From Tetragonia tetragonoides (Eukaryota; Streptophyta; Magnoliopsida; Caryophyllales; Aizoaceae): a DNA stretch of 64,000 nt. A program made the position numbers and the translations under genes. The notes below the pieces were generated by a model. That model searched no databases. It was given only the letters and a program-made list of their open reading frames with translations, and had not been told where the DNA came from. The DNA lies in the NCBI GenBank assembly GCA_038025085.1, contig CM076148.1, forward strand, positions 31,788,501 through 31,852,500. The letters run 5' to 3'. This document shows, one piece after another, positions 1 to 12,059 of the stretch (positions are counted from its first letter, which is position 1; every line of letters begins with the position of its first letter).

Positions 1-1679
1 TAACGGTCACTGTTCATAATAAGTGATCACTATATTTCTAAACAGCAAGCCCAATTTACTATCAGTCGGTCTCACACAATACTTGCTAAGTTATTGTTAC
101 AGTGACTTTGGTAATCCTGTCTGCCTGGTCTAGCTGTGCATGAGGCACAAGTTCATAATTGACATTTGCCTATGTGAGTTTCCGAGCCCCAACATGTTGA
201 GACGAAGCCAGCATTTGACATCAAATGGAATGGGGCCGAGGAAATGAAACCTTTTAACAACCTTTTATATATGAAAACTTTCTTATGAGTGAATTCAAAT
301 TAACATATTAAGGTTTAAACAACAAATTGATAGATCATATCTAACTCAGGGAAAAAGGAAAAAAAAGGTTACAAACTTGGGTGAGAAGGTCGATCAGACT
401 ATGAGATTATGGTGACTTTCAAGATGTTAAGGAAGGACTTTTTCGCACAGTTTAGGTGATTTATAAACGGTTTAAGGATGATATTTCGTCTCACAGAGAC
501 GTGCTCTATAAGAAGAGTGTAAAAGTAGATTTTTGTTTTAAATTAATTGGAACTGGAGAAAATGATCAATGTTCTTTATTCTGCTCATACTTTAGTATGT
601 ATTAATTAATTGTTACTGGCCACTCCTTTTTTTTTTTGTAAGACTTATTATCAGCTATGGATATCTTCAAAGCATTTTATCAATATTTACTCCCCAAAAG
701 AAAAGCAGTTCAGCAACATAAACTTGGGGAAGCTTTCTCCCTCACAAGTTAAGCTAACTATCAGTCTATCACCCAAAAAAGTAGTAATTGTGAGAGGTAG
801 AAACATTGGTGTTGAACCATCTAATATTTTCTCGTGGGACGAGACCCACATTAGTGAATAAAATAGCATCAATGTGTCTAGAAGTATGGCTGTTCATCTG
901 TCCGACCCGAACCACTCACTCAAGACTGGTCTTTGAAACCATAAGTCAGTGACTGTTTTATGTACCTTCTCGCCTCAATGTCTAACTGGTCGAGACCGGA
1001 CCGGGACCTGGTTTGACAGGTCCAAAAGTCGGTCCAGAATCCACGGTCCGGACCAGTTAGAGAAGCCCTATCTAGAAGGCCTGGTATCATCTTAAATTAT
1101 ATGGGTACTGCATTCCAGGCCATCACTAAGCTTCGTCCTTGCGGCAACATGTAAATAAGAAGGGGAAAATGTCGAACCCAATTCACCTAGGACTCAGCTG
1201 TAACAACTTAGACAAGATAACATTGGCTAACTTGAAAATACCATATCTCATGGTAATTGCAAGTTTAATTGGTAATGTCTATAAGGTAGATAACCCGTCA
1301 ACTTCAACATGTATGCCTCGTTTGATTTAAGCTATAAGGTAAGGCCCATTCCAAATCCAAACTGGAACAATTGGGGTTCAACAAATTGTATTTCCGTCTC
1401 AAGACATACCTCCAAGTCCCTCTGTAGACTTCGAAAATTTTGAAGCAATATGTGTGTGTGATATTTGTACGTCGTCTGACTCTAGATAATACTCATCCCT
1501 CCCCGAAAACTAATAGTTATGTTCATGTACTTTTAAACTAGTTTAGTAGTTTATGTTGTCAAGTGTGTTTCAGTTGGCTCTTTTAAATACCCATGTATAG
1601 AACTACTCCTTGTGCAGCAAAATTCTGAATGACTCGAAAGGAGTATTATCTAACATGAAAATGTTTGCCATCATTATAG
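1..1679. other. No coding exon recognised; probably intron of the bHLH gene
   Basis: No exon is recognisable on either strand. The basic/helix-1 exon expected before the exon at 1680 is not here, so if the bHLH gene is intact this stretch lies within an intron whose upstream exons are outside the window. Around 890-1075 there is a GC-richer stretch with repeated ggtccgga/gaccgg words, resembling the ends of non-autonomous hAT elements, but no boundaries can be closed. Confidence 0.4.
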
Positions 1680-2146
1680 AAAGATCAAGCATCCATTCTC
1701 GATGACGCTATTAAGTACATGAAATCCTTGAAGCTCCAACTTGAAGTAAATATCAAGATCTCTCAGTCTCCATTATTTCCGAGTTTTCTTGTGTTTGCTT
1801 TTCTTTTCTCTAAGACAATTGGTACTGTTACCCCCACCCCTCCTCTCTTCCTCTCTCTCTTTCTTTTGGATTTTAGCAGTTGATGTCGAGGTCAAGTGGA
1901 ATGAGCCAGGTGATGATGATGAGCTCGCCAACCCTTGGAACTGGGCAGCTCCAATCAGGGCCAGTGCCTTCTGCCTATGCGTTGATGGTCCCGCAACCAA
2001 GTGGTTTTGGTGTTCATCAAGTTCAACCAACCCCTCAGGCTCATGTCGCACTTGCAACACCAACAACCCAATGTCAACAATTGCGGAAGTTTCCTTCAGG
2101 TTCTTTGAATCAAGTGCCTCACTCTCAACCACCAGCATCTCAATGA
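1680..2146 (+). CDS. PIF-like bHLH transcription factor, last two exons only
   Basis: Two exons are visible. Exon 1680-1745 (66 nt, phase 0) follows a ttatag acceptor and ends at a gtaaat donor. It encodes the second helix of a bHLH domain (ASILDDAIKYMKSLKLQLE), and 66 nt is the usual length of this exon in PIF-type genes. A 131-nt intron ending ttttag leads to exon 1877-2146, which encodes a Met- and Gln-rich C-terminal tail (QLMSRSSGMSQVMMMSS and onward) and ends in TGA. PIFs are nuclear, bind G-box DNA as dimers and act in phytochrome signalling. The N-terminal phytochrome-binding motif and the basic region with its ERRRR signature are absent from the window, so this is either the 3' end of a gene with a long intron or a truncated relic. 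The helix reads KDQAS where family members usually have TDKAS, a small departure. Confidence 0.75.
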
Positions 2147-3010
2147 CCCCACTATGTGCTTGGCTACATTTGGGTTCAAGTTACCTGTATACATATATAC
2201 ATATGTGTGCGCTTGTGTCTGTGTCTGTGTGTGTATATACTATGTAGTGCCTTCACGGGGCACGTTTAATTTGCAGCTAGCTAGGGAGTGGCCGGCAACC
2301 TAAGCTACATCTCAAATAGTGGACCAATGTTTGACAGTTGTAAGTGCATGTTTTCGGCAATGAATATATCTACTATCTAAGATGTTTTTACTTCTAGTAT
2401 TGTTTCATACCTTGTGCTGAAACTTGCTGACAATCACTTTGAAAGTGAGTACAGCATTTTAGTCTCCGCAGTACCCAAAACGGAACCGGAGCCTTGTCTT
2501 GATAGAGTCTATACGCACAACGGGATGTCTTCCTAAACAAAATACAGAAGTGCAATGTACAGCATAATGTTAAAGGGATAATGAGATTACTCAAAATTAA
2601 AGCTACCTAATAAGGGAATTGGAAAGATAAAACAGTCAGATTGTAGTTTCTAACTCTGATTCTGATTTTGGTTCAATGGGCTCTCAGAATTCTTGTGTTG
2701 AATTTTGGTTGGTAGTAGGCTGCGAATAAAACGTTATCCTCCCAACATAAGAACATCAAACTTGGGTTCACAAACTTCACTTGCTTTACCTACTGGCATC
2801 TTTGAAAAAGATAAATAATACAGTATGTGATTCTTCCTTCAAGACTCACATCAAGAACTACACCAGTACTAACTATTCACTACCTATGCCACTAACACTG
2901 ATAGTCCTAGAAGCTAGGCCAAATGCCACCTAAACTTCCGGGTTTTTGAAAAAGTAATCTCTCACCTATGTTCCCTCCAATGTGCTAAGAGTTCCGCAAC
3001 TCTAAAGAAG
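2147..3010. other. bHLH 3' flank, no gene seen
   Basis: Probable 3' untranslated region followed by intergenic DNA. It contains a TG/TA-rich microsatellite-like stretch at 2190-2245. Short open frames on the minus strand near 2400-2590 show no recognisable domain. Confidence 0.4.
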
Positions 3011-3271
3011 TAGTGGTTGTTTGGTTGACAATTAGAAATGTAGGATGTTGAACTTCCGGGAAATAGAAAAGTAGGAAGTTCTTATGTTAACAAGAATCAG
3101 GGAAGTGTAACTACCCCAGGAATTTTTACTTCCTCCAAAACTTGAGGAAGTTGCTTACTTGGGTCCTATTGTAGACCAAACATAAATTTGCACTTACTAG
3201 GAAGTCATAATTAATGGGAAGTAGAACTACCTAACAACTACAACTTCCTATATTTAACCAGACGGCCACTA
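3011..3271. mobile_element. MITE with TAGTGG inverted ends
   Basis: The left end reads tagtggttgtttggttga, and the right end (tttaaccagacggccacta) is its imperfect inverse. The trinucleotide aag flanks both sides (3008-3010 and 3272-3274), compatible with a 3-bp Harbinger-type target duplication. The interior is repeats of gaagttnnact words and has no coding potential. Confidence 0.5.
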
Positions 3272-3648
3272 AAGCTTAAGTGCGCATGAACTGAGTGCAG
3301 AATTAAACCCCGTTGTCCTAAACTTTGAATCCATGTGATATAATTAACAGTGAAACATGTTAAGGGAAATTCTACCAACATTGGATCTGTATCCATGGAA
3401 CTGTTGAAGAAATATATGAATGTACCTTATAATTGCACTATATGTGCCCTAACAAAACTCTTACAAGTCATAAACTCACAATCACTAAATGAAACATAAA
3501 GCACCCACTTGACATGGCAAGTTATACTGAACTCATCCCTCTATATAATGTGAATTTCATGATCATTTTTAGAGGCAATTTCCTCTTGTTTAACAACTTC
3601 AAAGAGAACTTTTGTCCATGACTAACCCACTATGGCGATAAAATTAAC

Positions 3649-3690
3649 CAAGCTAAGGATATGTCTTAGCCTGGTGGTTAAGAACAAAAG
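3649..3690 (+). mobile_element. Tiny truncated SINE-like insertion with 19-bp flanking repeats
   Basis: A 42-bp segment containing a tRNA-type A-box-like word (tagcctggtggttaaga) sits between two 19-bp direct repeats, 3630-3648 and 3691-3709, which differ at one base (ctatggcgataaaattaac versus ctatggctataaaattaac). This is the footprint of a very short SINE head with its target duplication. Confidence 0.5.
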
Positions 3691-3887
3691 CTATGGCTAT
3701 AAAATTAACAAAATATATTGCTTCCTTTTTCTAGTTCATTAAATAAAATCTTTATCCCCACCAAAATAAAATTGTTTTTCTCTATTCTCCAACAACCAAA
3801 GGACGAGGGTGAACAGACTAAACAAGAGGAACATGAAAACATCCCTAGCCAATTACCAATACTAATAACCGAATGACTGCTGGATTA

Positions 3888-3890
<3 letters not shown>

Positions 3891-3981
<91 letters not shown>
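3891..3981. repeat. (AT)n microsatellite, about 45 units
   Basis: Uninterrupted alternating AT. Open frames across it (poly Ile-Tyr) are artefacts of the repeat. Confidence 0.97.
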
Positions 3982-3986
<5 letters not shown>

Positions 3987-5346
3987 CAGCAAAATTGTAA
4001 AAAGGAAAAATCAAATGAAATTACCTTAGATGAGAGAGAACGGCACTCACCACCATTGAATGAATCTTGAAGGACCATCAGTAATTCTTCAAAATAACAG
4101 GAACCTGGTCCCAAGATTCATAATTAATTAGCTACACATCAATAATTAAGTTTCGACAATTGCTCATAGAACATGCAAAATTATTAAAATTAAATTTTTT
4201 GTTATTATTATTACCTTGATCAACACAGAAATTCAGATTTGGGTCCAGAAAATCGATCGTCAAGCTTCTTCAAGAAATTTCTAGTTGATGGTGGAAGTGG
4301 AAATTGAATAGGTTTCATGTCAACGAGTTTGCCACTTTACATGCGTCCAGATGGTACAAAAGGGCCTTTAGATGGGCTAGAAAGGCTTGGCCAATTTACT
4401 ACACGTGGAAGGTTGCGTAAATCGAAGCGTGGTAAATGGGCTTGGGTTGAAGCACAAGGCTTGAATGTGGACCAAACTGGAGTGAATTTATCGAATCACG
4501 TTGTCCTTATATCGGGCCAGTACATCACAAATCAGGAGGTTTGGGGGTCTATTGGGCTATTATAAGAAAAATAAAATTAGTTCGGCCTAAACCTATCCGC
4601 TTAACTTTTTGTTTGAATGTAGGGATAACAGTATTGTATGAGTTTCGCCTCACATCCTCCCAATTGGATATGGATGGGGGAGCGTTAGGTGCGAAAGGTT
4701 TTAAAAAAGCAAAATCGTCGTGGAGATGGGGACGAGAATGGTTTATGTTGTTCTCTAATTGGATACCCGATTCATACCTACTTAAAAATAAAAAAAAGTG
4801 TAAAAATACTAAATTTACAATGTATTGACACAATTTGTTCAAATGTATCTTAGTTTTGTTGATTGTAATAATAACACAATTTGTGCGTTTATTGGGTTTA
4901 TTTGTAAGATATACTGTAATTGCTTTTTGCGGGTATCATGTCAATTTAAGACGGATACCAGGTGGATTTGGGGCGGGTATTAGATGGGTATGAATATCCG
5001 CTGGGTAATTGGGATTGGTATGGTTCTCATCTCATACCCACTAGGGTGGGGATGGTTTTAGGAATATTACCCATGGTGGCAATGGGGCGGGTGGTGGAAT
5101 GATCGTAGCCAGGTGGGGTATGAGTGTGGATATTTATACTTATACAAGAATAGGTTATACAAAAAGTATGTCGAGCATAAAGTTGTTGTTTATTCAAATA
5201 TGTACATTTTATAGATGACATAACTTATACTTCATACAATACAGAATCCCCACATTGACAAGCCCTAGCAAAGATTTTGAAAAAATAAAAATCAATACAC
5301 AAATTCAGATACTTTTCTTTCGGGAGCTTCAGTATGATCCAAATGT
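3982..5346. other. Intergenic DNA with hAT-type GC-rich fragment
   Basis: No recognised gene. A minus-strand start at 4319 opens a 32-codon frame (MKPIQFPLPPSTRNF...) that stops before a plausible donor, and I could not link it to other exons. Around 4928-5110 there are gggtatccgc/ggcaatggggcggg words like those at the ends of plant hAT elements, but no closed element. Confidence 0.4.
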
Positions 5347-8300
5347 TCACATGTATCTCTTTTCCTTGACCGGCCCTCTTGGAATTTTGCTGAGAACTGT
5401 ATTGTCTATTTTGTTGTACAATCTCTTCATATCTCCTCTCCCTTGGGTGGCTATATAGTGCACCTCCCTCTCGTAACGTTCGTATAGTACTGGTATCGTA
5501 ATCAAGCAGAAGAATACTGCATGTACAAGTAACAATATAATTCAGAAACAGAAAAGAGTTGTCCAAAATTTCAATTACGTTTGATTTTATTTAATTTTAT
5601 TTAAGAGTGTGTTTGGATACTCAAATTGAAATTCTAAATTTCATTAAAAGATAATGCATTTACACCTAACGTTTTGATGAGCTGAAATCCTCCAAGAAGG
5701 GAAGAGTAGTTGAAATGTCAATATGAAGGGGTGCAATTTGAAATACTCTAGGATCAATTCCAAACCTAGCTATAAATATCTTAGATATTCAAGAACAAAT
5801 CAAAACCTCATATCCATTTTTTTAAATTTAAATATCCAAACACACACCATTGCCGTAATCTTTTTTTTTTTTTTTTTTGAGGGGGCACCATTGCCGTATC
5901 TAATGCATCAATATAAGTTACATTTTTTTTTATAGGGATGATATATTTGAGATAGTGCCCTTTTCATGATGAGTTTAGAAAGTGACTCCTTTTATAAAAT
6001 AGTGGCCAGAAAAATGGGTAACTTGTCCGAAACGCTAAGCCTAGTTAGCTGTAAAGGGTATTTTGGTTAGGTCTTTTCGATATGATCTATTCATCGAGGT
6101 CCTTAATTAGAATTCAGCACGATAGATAACTTTGGGTTGAGTTGTTTCCAACATAGAATAAAGTTATCGACTTAAAAAGAGATTAAAATTTAGATACAGG
6201 ATAAATATCATACCAACATATAGGACATTGAGAGCGCTGGAATAGCTTCCGGCGATGGACAATATCCAGAGAGAAACCAAAGCCTGAAAATTATTACAGT
6301 AGATGAGATGGTCATAAAATTGGGGGTGATATTTAATTTCCATGTGAATCTGGGAAGGGAAAACATAATTACGTATTACCATAAAGAAACGTGCTAAGTC
6401 ATATCCACATGAAATTCTAAAGAATTTCGTCAACAACTTGTTTACTCTCGATAACATGTATCTTGCTGTTGAATCTGATACTTGGATTACATGTATGCTT
6501 GGAGGTCTCCTGTCAACATTATTCTCCATCATTATCTTAGCTTCATAAAGGATAAATACAATAAAAAGCACCAAAATTGTATATTTTGAAACAACACAAA
6601 AACTTCTTTAAGATTAAAGGCTTGGAGTTTTAAGGTTAAGGACATCCTATCCCGTCCTGATGTCCACAATTTTCATTGGAGCCTAAAATTTTTTTAGTTT
6701 TTGGCTTTGGAAATATATAAAATTTTCTGCAATTTTTATTTAGGCTCCATTCATTTCAACTGGTTAAAATTGAACTGAACTAAAATGAACTAAAGTGAAA
6801 TGCATCGATTCTTTTAACTTGACTTTTGATCATTTGTAACTCGTCCAAGCATATTCAATTTTTAACTCGTTTAAAAGTATGATTTGAGATCTATCCGATG
6901 ACATAATTATCATCATGAATGTATTTCGGATTAAAAAGTTATCAGAATGATAAATGAATTAAATTGAATTGAATTGAATTAAACTAAAAATTAAGTTGAG
7001 GCAAACAGAGCCAATGTAAAATTATCGATAATCATCGCATTTTGGATTAAAGGTCAAATAATCTCGTAGTTAAGTTAGAAAGTACACGTACCATCTAAAG
7101 AAGTCTGCTCCCTGAGTCCATACCAAAAGGATGAGCATCAAGGTCATCAAGATGTAACATGCCACGGTGATAAAATGGAGCTCAACCACCTCAAAAAGGA
7201 ACCATATCAATGTGAACCCAGCTAGGATTGATGCTGACAAGGTTTTGTTCCTCCACAATAATATTTCAGCAACTGTATGCATGTGTCGTATCCAATTAAC
7301 CAAGTAAATTCAGAAGTTAAAGTTAGTGTAATAAGATGATCTATGATAGTTACTCCGCCAAAAGTGACTTTCAAAATGAAATATCGATCACAAGTCAAAA
7401 AGTATGAACGGTTACCACTAATTGTTTGAATCTATCTGGGGTTCAGATATCTAAAATGATTGTTAAATCTTCTATGATAATGACTATCTTTTGAGACTTT
7501 TATCATTTTTTTTTTTATTTTTAACAAAAATATCTTCTTGCAAAATTGACCAAATGATGGATAAATTCGGAAAGATCAATTGTGGCCGAGAATGTGTTCT
7601 GTATATAGTATCCACCATTGACAAATTAAATGAGATAATGGCTTAATGATTAAGATTGAGGTTCAGCAGGTCTCAAAATTGAAATCTCCGCTATCCCTAT
7701 TCAGAGAGGCAGACTTATCCACAAGGATATGGCCGCCAATGCAATCATTTTTCTAAGATTTTCCTTAGTTTCTATATACTCGTATAAGTCATATTTTATG
7801 TAAAACTCTTTTATTTTTTTCCTATTTGCACCCATTTTTCAATAACCCTTTAACTTTGCACCCAATCTCTAAATACTCTGAGTCCGCCACTATCAATGTT
7901 GTATGTATATAGTATAATAGTGGCGGGCTATATATGTGCCTTCCTTGAATCAAGCTAAAGAAAAGTAAGATTTACTGGTAGTATTTTCCATCTGCCTTGA
8001 AAATCTATCACAACGAGACTAATAAGACAACCTAATAACGACCTAATGCTAATAACGCAACCTAGCTAATAACCACCTAAAAATCGCCTTATTATGCCAA
8101 TAAGACAAGTTTTGGATTTTCCAAAAAGTAAAAATAAAAATAAGATAAGACAAGTTTTGGACCTAAAAAATCGCCTTTTTTTTGTGTGGTGACCATTTGG
8201 TGCAGTAACGTTCTTATTTGGGACCAAAAAGGATGAAACTAATGCTGATCAAGATTACCTTTGCGGTCTCCTAAAATGGAGTACAATGGCCTTCTCTGGC

Positions 8301-8367
8301 CGATAAATCGCGTCTGCCTTGACGATGGTCCGGGGGCTTGATCATCGGAGTCAGAATAGATCGGCAT
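5347..8367 (-). CDS. Reticulon-like protein (RTNLB), complete, five exons
   Basis: Exons on the minus strand: 8367-8259, 7272-7092, 6509-6380, 6283-6214 and 5516-5347, all with GT-AG borders and matching phases, giving 219 aa. The start at 8367 (MPIYSDSDDQAPGPSSRQ) has in-frame stops just upstream. The reticulon homology domain runs from about residue 37 (VAEILLWRNKTLSASIL) to the C-terminus and has two long hydrophobic hairpins (about 48-89 and 141-172). A charged tail reading LYERYEREV then VLSKIPRGPVKEK is characteristic of plant RTNLB proteins. By family knowledge these proteins sit in tubular endoplasmic reticulum membrane and curve it through the hairpins. The length fits the short RTNLB subclass. 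Intron 2 holds a MITE (6743-7012), and intron 4 holds another (5608-5846) plus a small poly-T insertion. No lesion was seen in the coding exons. Confidence 0.93.
5608..5846. mobile_element. MITE with GTGTGTTTGGATA inverted ends
   Basis: Left end gtgtgtttggata and right end tatccaaacacac are perfect inverse copies over 13 bp. The element has no coding capacity and lies in intron 4 of the reticulon-like gene. I could not define the target duplication, so the superfamily is open (hAT or Harbinger). Confidence 0.65.
5858..5885 (-). mobile_element. Severely 5'-truncated retroposon tail (poly-T run)
   Basis: A 28-bp insertion, mostly a T run followed by gaggggg, lies between two perfect 13-bp copies of caccattgccgta (5845-5857 and 5886-5898). 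On the minus strand it reads ccccctc then poly-A, the pattern of a target-primed insertion that kept only a few bases of body. Confidence 0.6.
6743..7012. mobile_element. GAACTGAACT-type MITE in reticulon intron 2
   Basis: The ends ggctccattcatttcaact and aagttgaggcaaacagagcc are imperfect inverse copies. Interior words (cgtccaa, gatttgagat, gatgac, tatcatcatga, aaaaagttat) match the MITE nested in both large Helitrons (20732-20998 and 27452-27708), so it is the same family and an older, more diverged copy. Confidence 0.65.
7636..7790 (+). mobile_element. Degenerate tRNA-derived SINE head
   Basis: The A-box-like atggcttaatgattaaga is followed by a B-box-like region (ggttcagcaggtctcaaaat...), the layout of a plant SINE promoter. 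It lies in intron 1 of the reticulon-like gene. The 3' end and target duplication were not found. Confidence 0.35.
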
Positions 8368-8736
8368 GGCTATGGCTTGCAGCTACTCTTAAACAGGTTA
8401 TCTTTTGCAAAGGAAGTATATATAATTGACAAATAATCCAAACGTTGTATGGTTATTTGCTTGGTTGTATGAGAATAGATGATGATTAGCACAGTATGCA
8501 TAGGAGATTAAATATGACACATAAGTGTTCTAAGCTTTGTGGAAAAGCAACGTATTCCAAAAAGGAAGGAATGGTTTTGGCATGGCTTGGAAGGCTTCTT
8601 CACATGCCCTTTGTATTTTACAAACTAGTGTAATTTGTATACGGGAAATGTAAGGGAAATAAGGTACAAGTAATATACAATAACGCTTTAACTTTTCACA
8701 ATTGATTCTTCAAAAACATAAAGTACATTAAAGTTT

Positions 8737-9715
8737 GGAAAAATTGCATGGAAACACCTAATAAAATTGTCACTTTGCGAAGAAACACCTAATAAAATTT
8801 ATTTTGGATAGAAACACCTATTAAAAATGAAATCACTCACTTTAACCACCACTCATCCTTTTCCAACCAATTTTTTTGTTTCCCTTCCCGTTTTGCCCGT
8901 ACCTGAAATATATGAATTATTATTACTTTTGCATTTACCCACAATGTTTATAAGGAAAATACAAAAAATTACCTACCTATAATATTAAATCCCTAAACAC
9001 TTATCCATCTACAAGTTAATATCCCCACCCAGGCACCCACCCCAGCCTATACTGTAATCAATTTTCCATCTCTTTTTTTTTTTAATCTATTTTCCCTTTC
9101 TCTCTCTTCCAAATTAGCAACTAATGATACATTTTGTTATTATTGGCACAACAAGGAGAATTCAAAATTCACTTTGGGGATGTTTCTTTAATCAGTTTCA
9201 AGTTTTCTTTCATTTGAAATGTTTCAATATCTCAAAATCCTAATTTCTCAATTTCACTATCAAACCCTAATTTCTCCATCCCACTATCAAACCCTAATCG
9301 AAGGGGTGAGATCAAGGAGCCCATTTGCTTACCTTTCAATTGAAGGGGTCATGGACCCGAGAGAAGAAAGGAAACAGGAGCAACATGGAGGAGTTGTGGA
9401 CCGTGGAGGAGAACCAGAGAATGTTGGAAAGAGAGAGAGAGATTAAGAAAAATTGGGAAAATTAAGGGAGGTGAACTTTTAAACATATCTATCAAGTATT
9501 TTGGCCTTATTAGAGGAAACAAAGTGGGTAAGGTAATTAAATTAGATGAGACAAGGGCAAAATGGGTAAGGAAACATAAAAATTGGCCGGAAAGTGATGG
9601 TTAGTGGCAAAAGTGAGCGATTTTTTTTTTAATAGATGTTTCTGTACAAAAAAAAAATATTAGGTGTTTCTTCGCTAAGTGACAATTTTATTAGGTGTTT
9701 CTACGCAAGTTTTCC
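8737..9715. mobile_element. Non-autonomous Mutator-like element (MULE), 979 bp
   Basis: Terminal inverted repeats of roughly 105 bp start ggaaaaattgc on the left and ggaaaacttgc read inward from the right. They are flanked by a perfect 9-bp duplication, ttaaagttt (8728-8736 and 9716-9724), the Mutator size. Each terminal repeat carries three spaced copies of gaaacacctaataaaa-like words. The interior has a pyrimidine-rich stretch, a duplicated ctatcaaaccctaat word at about 9256 and 9283, and a 75-codon open frame at 9219-9446 with no recognised domain. It has no transposase. Confidence 0.85.
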
Positions 9716-10541
9716 TTAAAGTTTATGTGATTTTGGCTTTGTTAGTAGACATTGAAGCTCCAAGTAACCAGAGCCATACATGACATTTCGGGGGTCTGGG
9801 CGAGATTTAAACATTAGGCCCCCGAAAAATTTAAATATATTTTTGGGAGAAATTTTCAACCCCAATTTGTAAAACATGAAATACATTTTGAGCGGAAGCT
9901 CAGGAAAAATAAAGGAAAAAAATTACCCAAAATCTAAAGCCAAAAAGGAAATAAAACATCGCAACAAAAATTGAAACAATAAATAAATAATTCTGTACAA
10001 AACATGCATAACAGGAGTAATTACAGTACAATAAACAGGAGACACAAGGAAATTTGCGTGAAATTGCCCAAAAAATACGAAGCATGGGAGTCGAACACTG
10101 ACTAGCGCACTACTTGTGCCAAAATTTGCAAGTTACGTACCACCAACTACTCTACACCTTTAATTAATCATTAAATATGATATTATCTATACATAACAGT
10201 TATGGGCATAATTAGATCCCTTTCTACGATGGGCCCTAGGCGGCCGCCCTTCCTGCCCTCCCCTCTAAGACTGCTTTGCAAGTAACTTTCGTGCCTTTGT
10301 GCATTTTATATATGGACAAATAAAACAAAAAAATGAATGAAAAGATCGAGAACAAGCAAAGATTGAGTTTTTTTTTTCTTTTACCTAGACATTGTATTCT
10401 TCTGGTTTGAAGAAAAACTTCCACACCATATTCAAGATTTATGTTAGTTAATGGCAGATTCAAAAATAATCAGTTTAAGTGAGTGCACTCTCTTTTGCAA
10501 ATATTATATAAAGAATATTACTCCAAGATTAATTAGTTCAC
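9716..10541. other. Intergenic, nothing recognised
   Basis: No gene, structured repeat or transposon end was recognised on either strand. Confidence 0.4.
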
Positions 10542-10663
<122 letters not shown>

Positions 10664-10776
10664 CTTGATTCTTCATATTCAATAATCCAAGGTAAAGAAT
10701 TGAATGTCCAACTACTATAAATCTATAATCATGATACATCGTCCAAAATAATGTTACAGTTGACATTATTTTTGAA

Positions 10777-12059
10777 TGTTGAACCATTAGTGTGTTGATG
10801 ATGATAGATTTAAGTGTACTTAACTCAACATGCATGTTTGAAATGTGTGCTTGCAACATTGGTTTTGCAGGTTAATACATCATGTAGTTGGTGATGAATA
10901 GTATAGCAAGGACATTGAAGCATGAAGTTCTAGGAATGATTTAAGGACTTTGTAGTTTAGAGCTCATGAAAAACTTCTGCCTTTAAGTCCTAGTAATTTG
11001 GTACTTGCTTGTCAAGGCTCACAGCTTATTTGCTAAGGAAAAAAGTAGCTATGAATTTTGCAACTAAAAGAAACAATTTAAGAAACTGGTTCTTTCAGGC
11101 GCCTAACACTAGCTAGTGCTCCATATAGTCCAAAAAATAATTGAGAAATCAATTCTTTGTTTATTTTGATGATTTCTGCTTTAAAACATAAACTGATTTT
11201 TGAAAGGATAAGTATAATAAAATCTTTTGTATTTGATCAGATATATTTTGATAAAAGATTTTATTATGTTTCTTGGAAAAGGGTTTGGTATATTAGAGAT
11301 TTTATTCTCTATGATCCTAAGGTTTTGACAGCTTGGCTATAGATTTCATTAGGGTAAATCTGGTTGTTTTTTGGCCAAGTTGAAAATTAGTACTACTTCT
11401 TATATTATTTTGGAAACTTTAAAATACCTTCCAATTTTCTTTCTTTTGGGAAATCACGCTTTGTTTACTTAAAGGAGGGCAGAGCATCAATTTTATTGAC
11501 GCACTGAATTGAGAAAATCTTTAAGAGCACTTGAGCATACAGTCGTTCGTATTCCTTATAATTGTTGTTAAGTCGAAGGAACAATTGATGTATCGTTTCT
11601 TCAATTTGTATTGAGTTCTGAATTGCTTGGTTTTACTGTCAGTATGTTATAGGCTTTATTTGTGTCTTGTAAGCTTTCTTAGAAGCATTGTTTAGGCATT
11701 CTGAATCTATTCGATCTTTTCTGTTGTGAATGTGGACTTCGTGCGTGGTGTTTAGGCTTAGGTAAAGCTTGAGCACGTTTTGGCTCGAGTAGTTGGTGCT
11801 ACGTGTAATCCAGTCGTGTCTTCTTATTAATGGGAATAAGTAGACATTATAATCTCTCGTGGTCTTGGTTTTACTTTCTTAATTTTAATTTAGAAAGGTT
11901 CCCATGCTAAATTGTGTATTAAGTTTTGGTTTGATTTATTGTTCTGCTATTGAAGAATTTAGTAAGATCGTGACACTAAATTAGTTGAGTTAGAAGTTTT
12001 AAATTCCGCGAAATTTAAAGAACCCAATTCACCCCTCTTGTATTCTTATTACTACAACA
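10777..12059 (+). mobile_element. Solo LTR of a Copia-type retrotransposon, 1283 bp
   Basis: The segment begins TGTTGAACC and ends CTACAACA, giving TGTTG...CAACA ends. It is flanked by the 5-bp direct repeat ttgaa (10772-10776 and 12060-12064). The end sequence aacccaattcacccctcttg is a common signature at the 3' end of plant Copia (SIRE/Tork-like) LTRs. No internal gag-pol or second LTR lies next to it, so a solo LTR formed by LTR-LTR recombination is the simplest reading. The lineage is inferred from memory of LTR ends. Confidence 0.75.

Noticed and set aside
2394..4319. Possible minus-strand gene linking MKPIQFPLPPSTRNF (4319), LGPGSCYFEELLMVLQDSF (about 4110) and RHPVVRIDSIKTRLRF (about 2530)
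   Set aside because: Pieces have plausible splice borders individually, but the first frame stops before its donor and no protein family was recognised.
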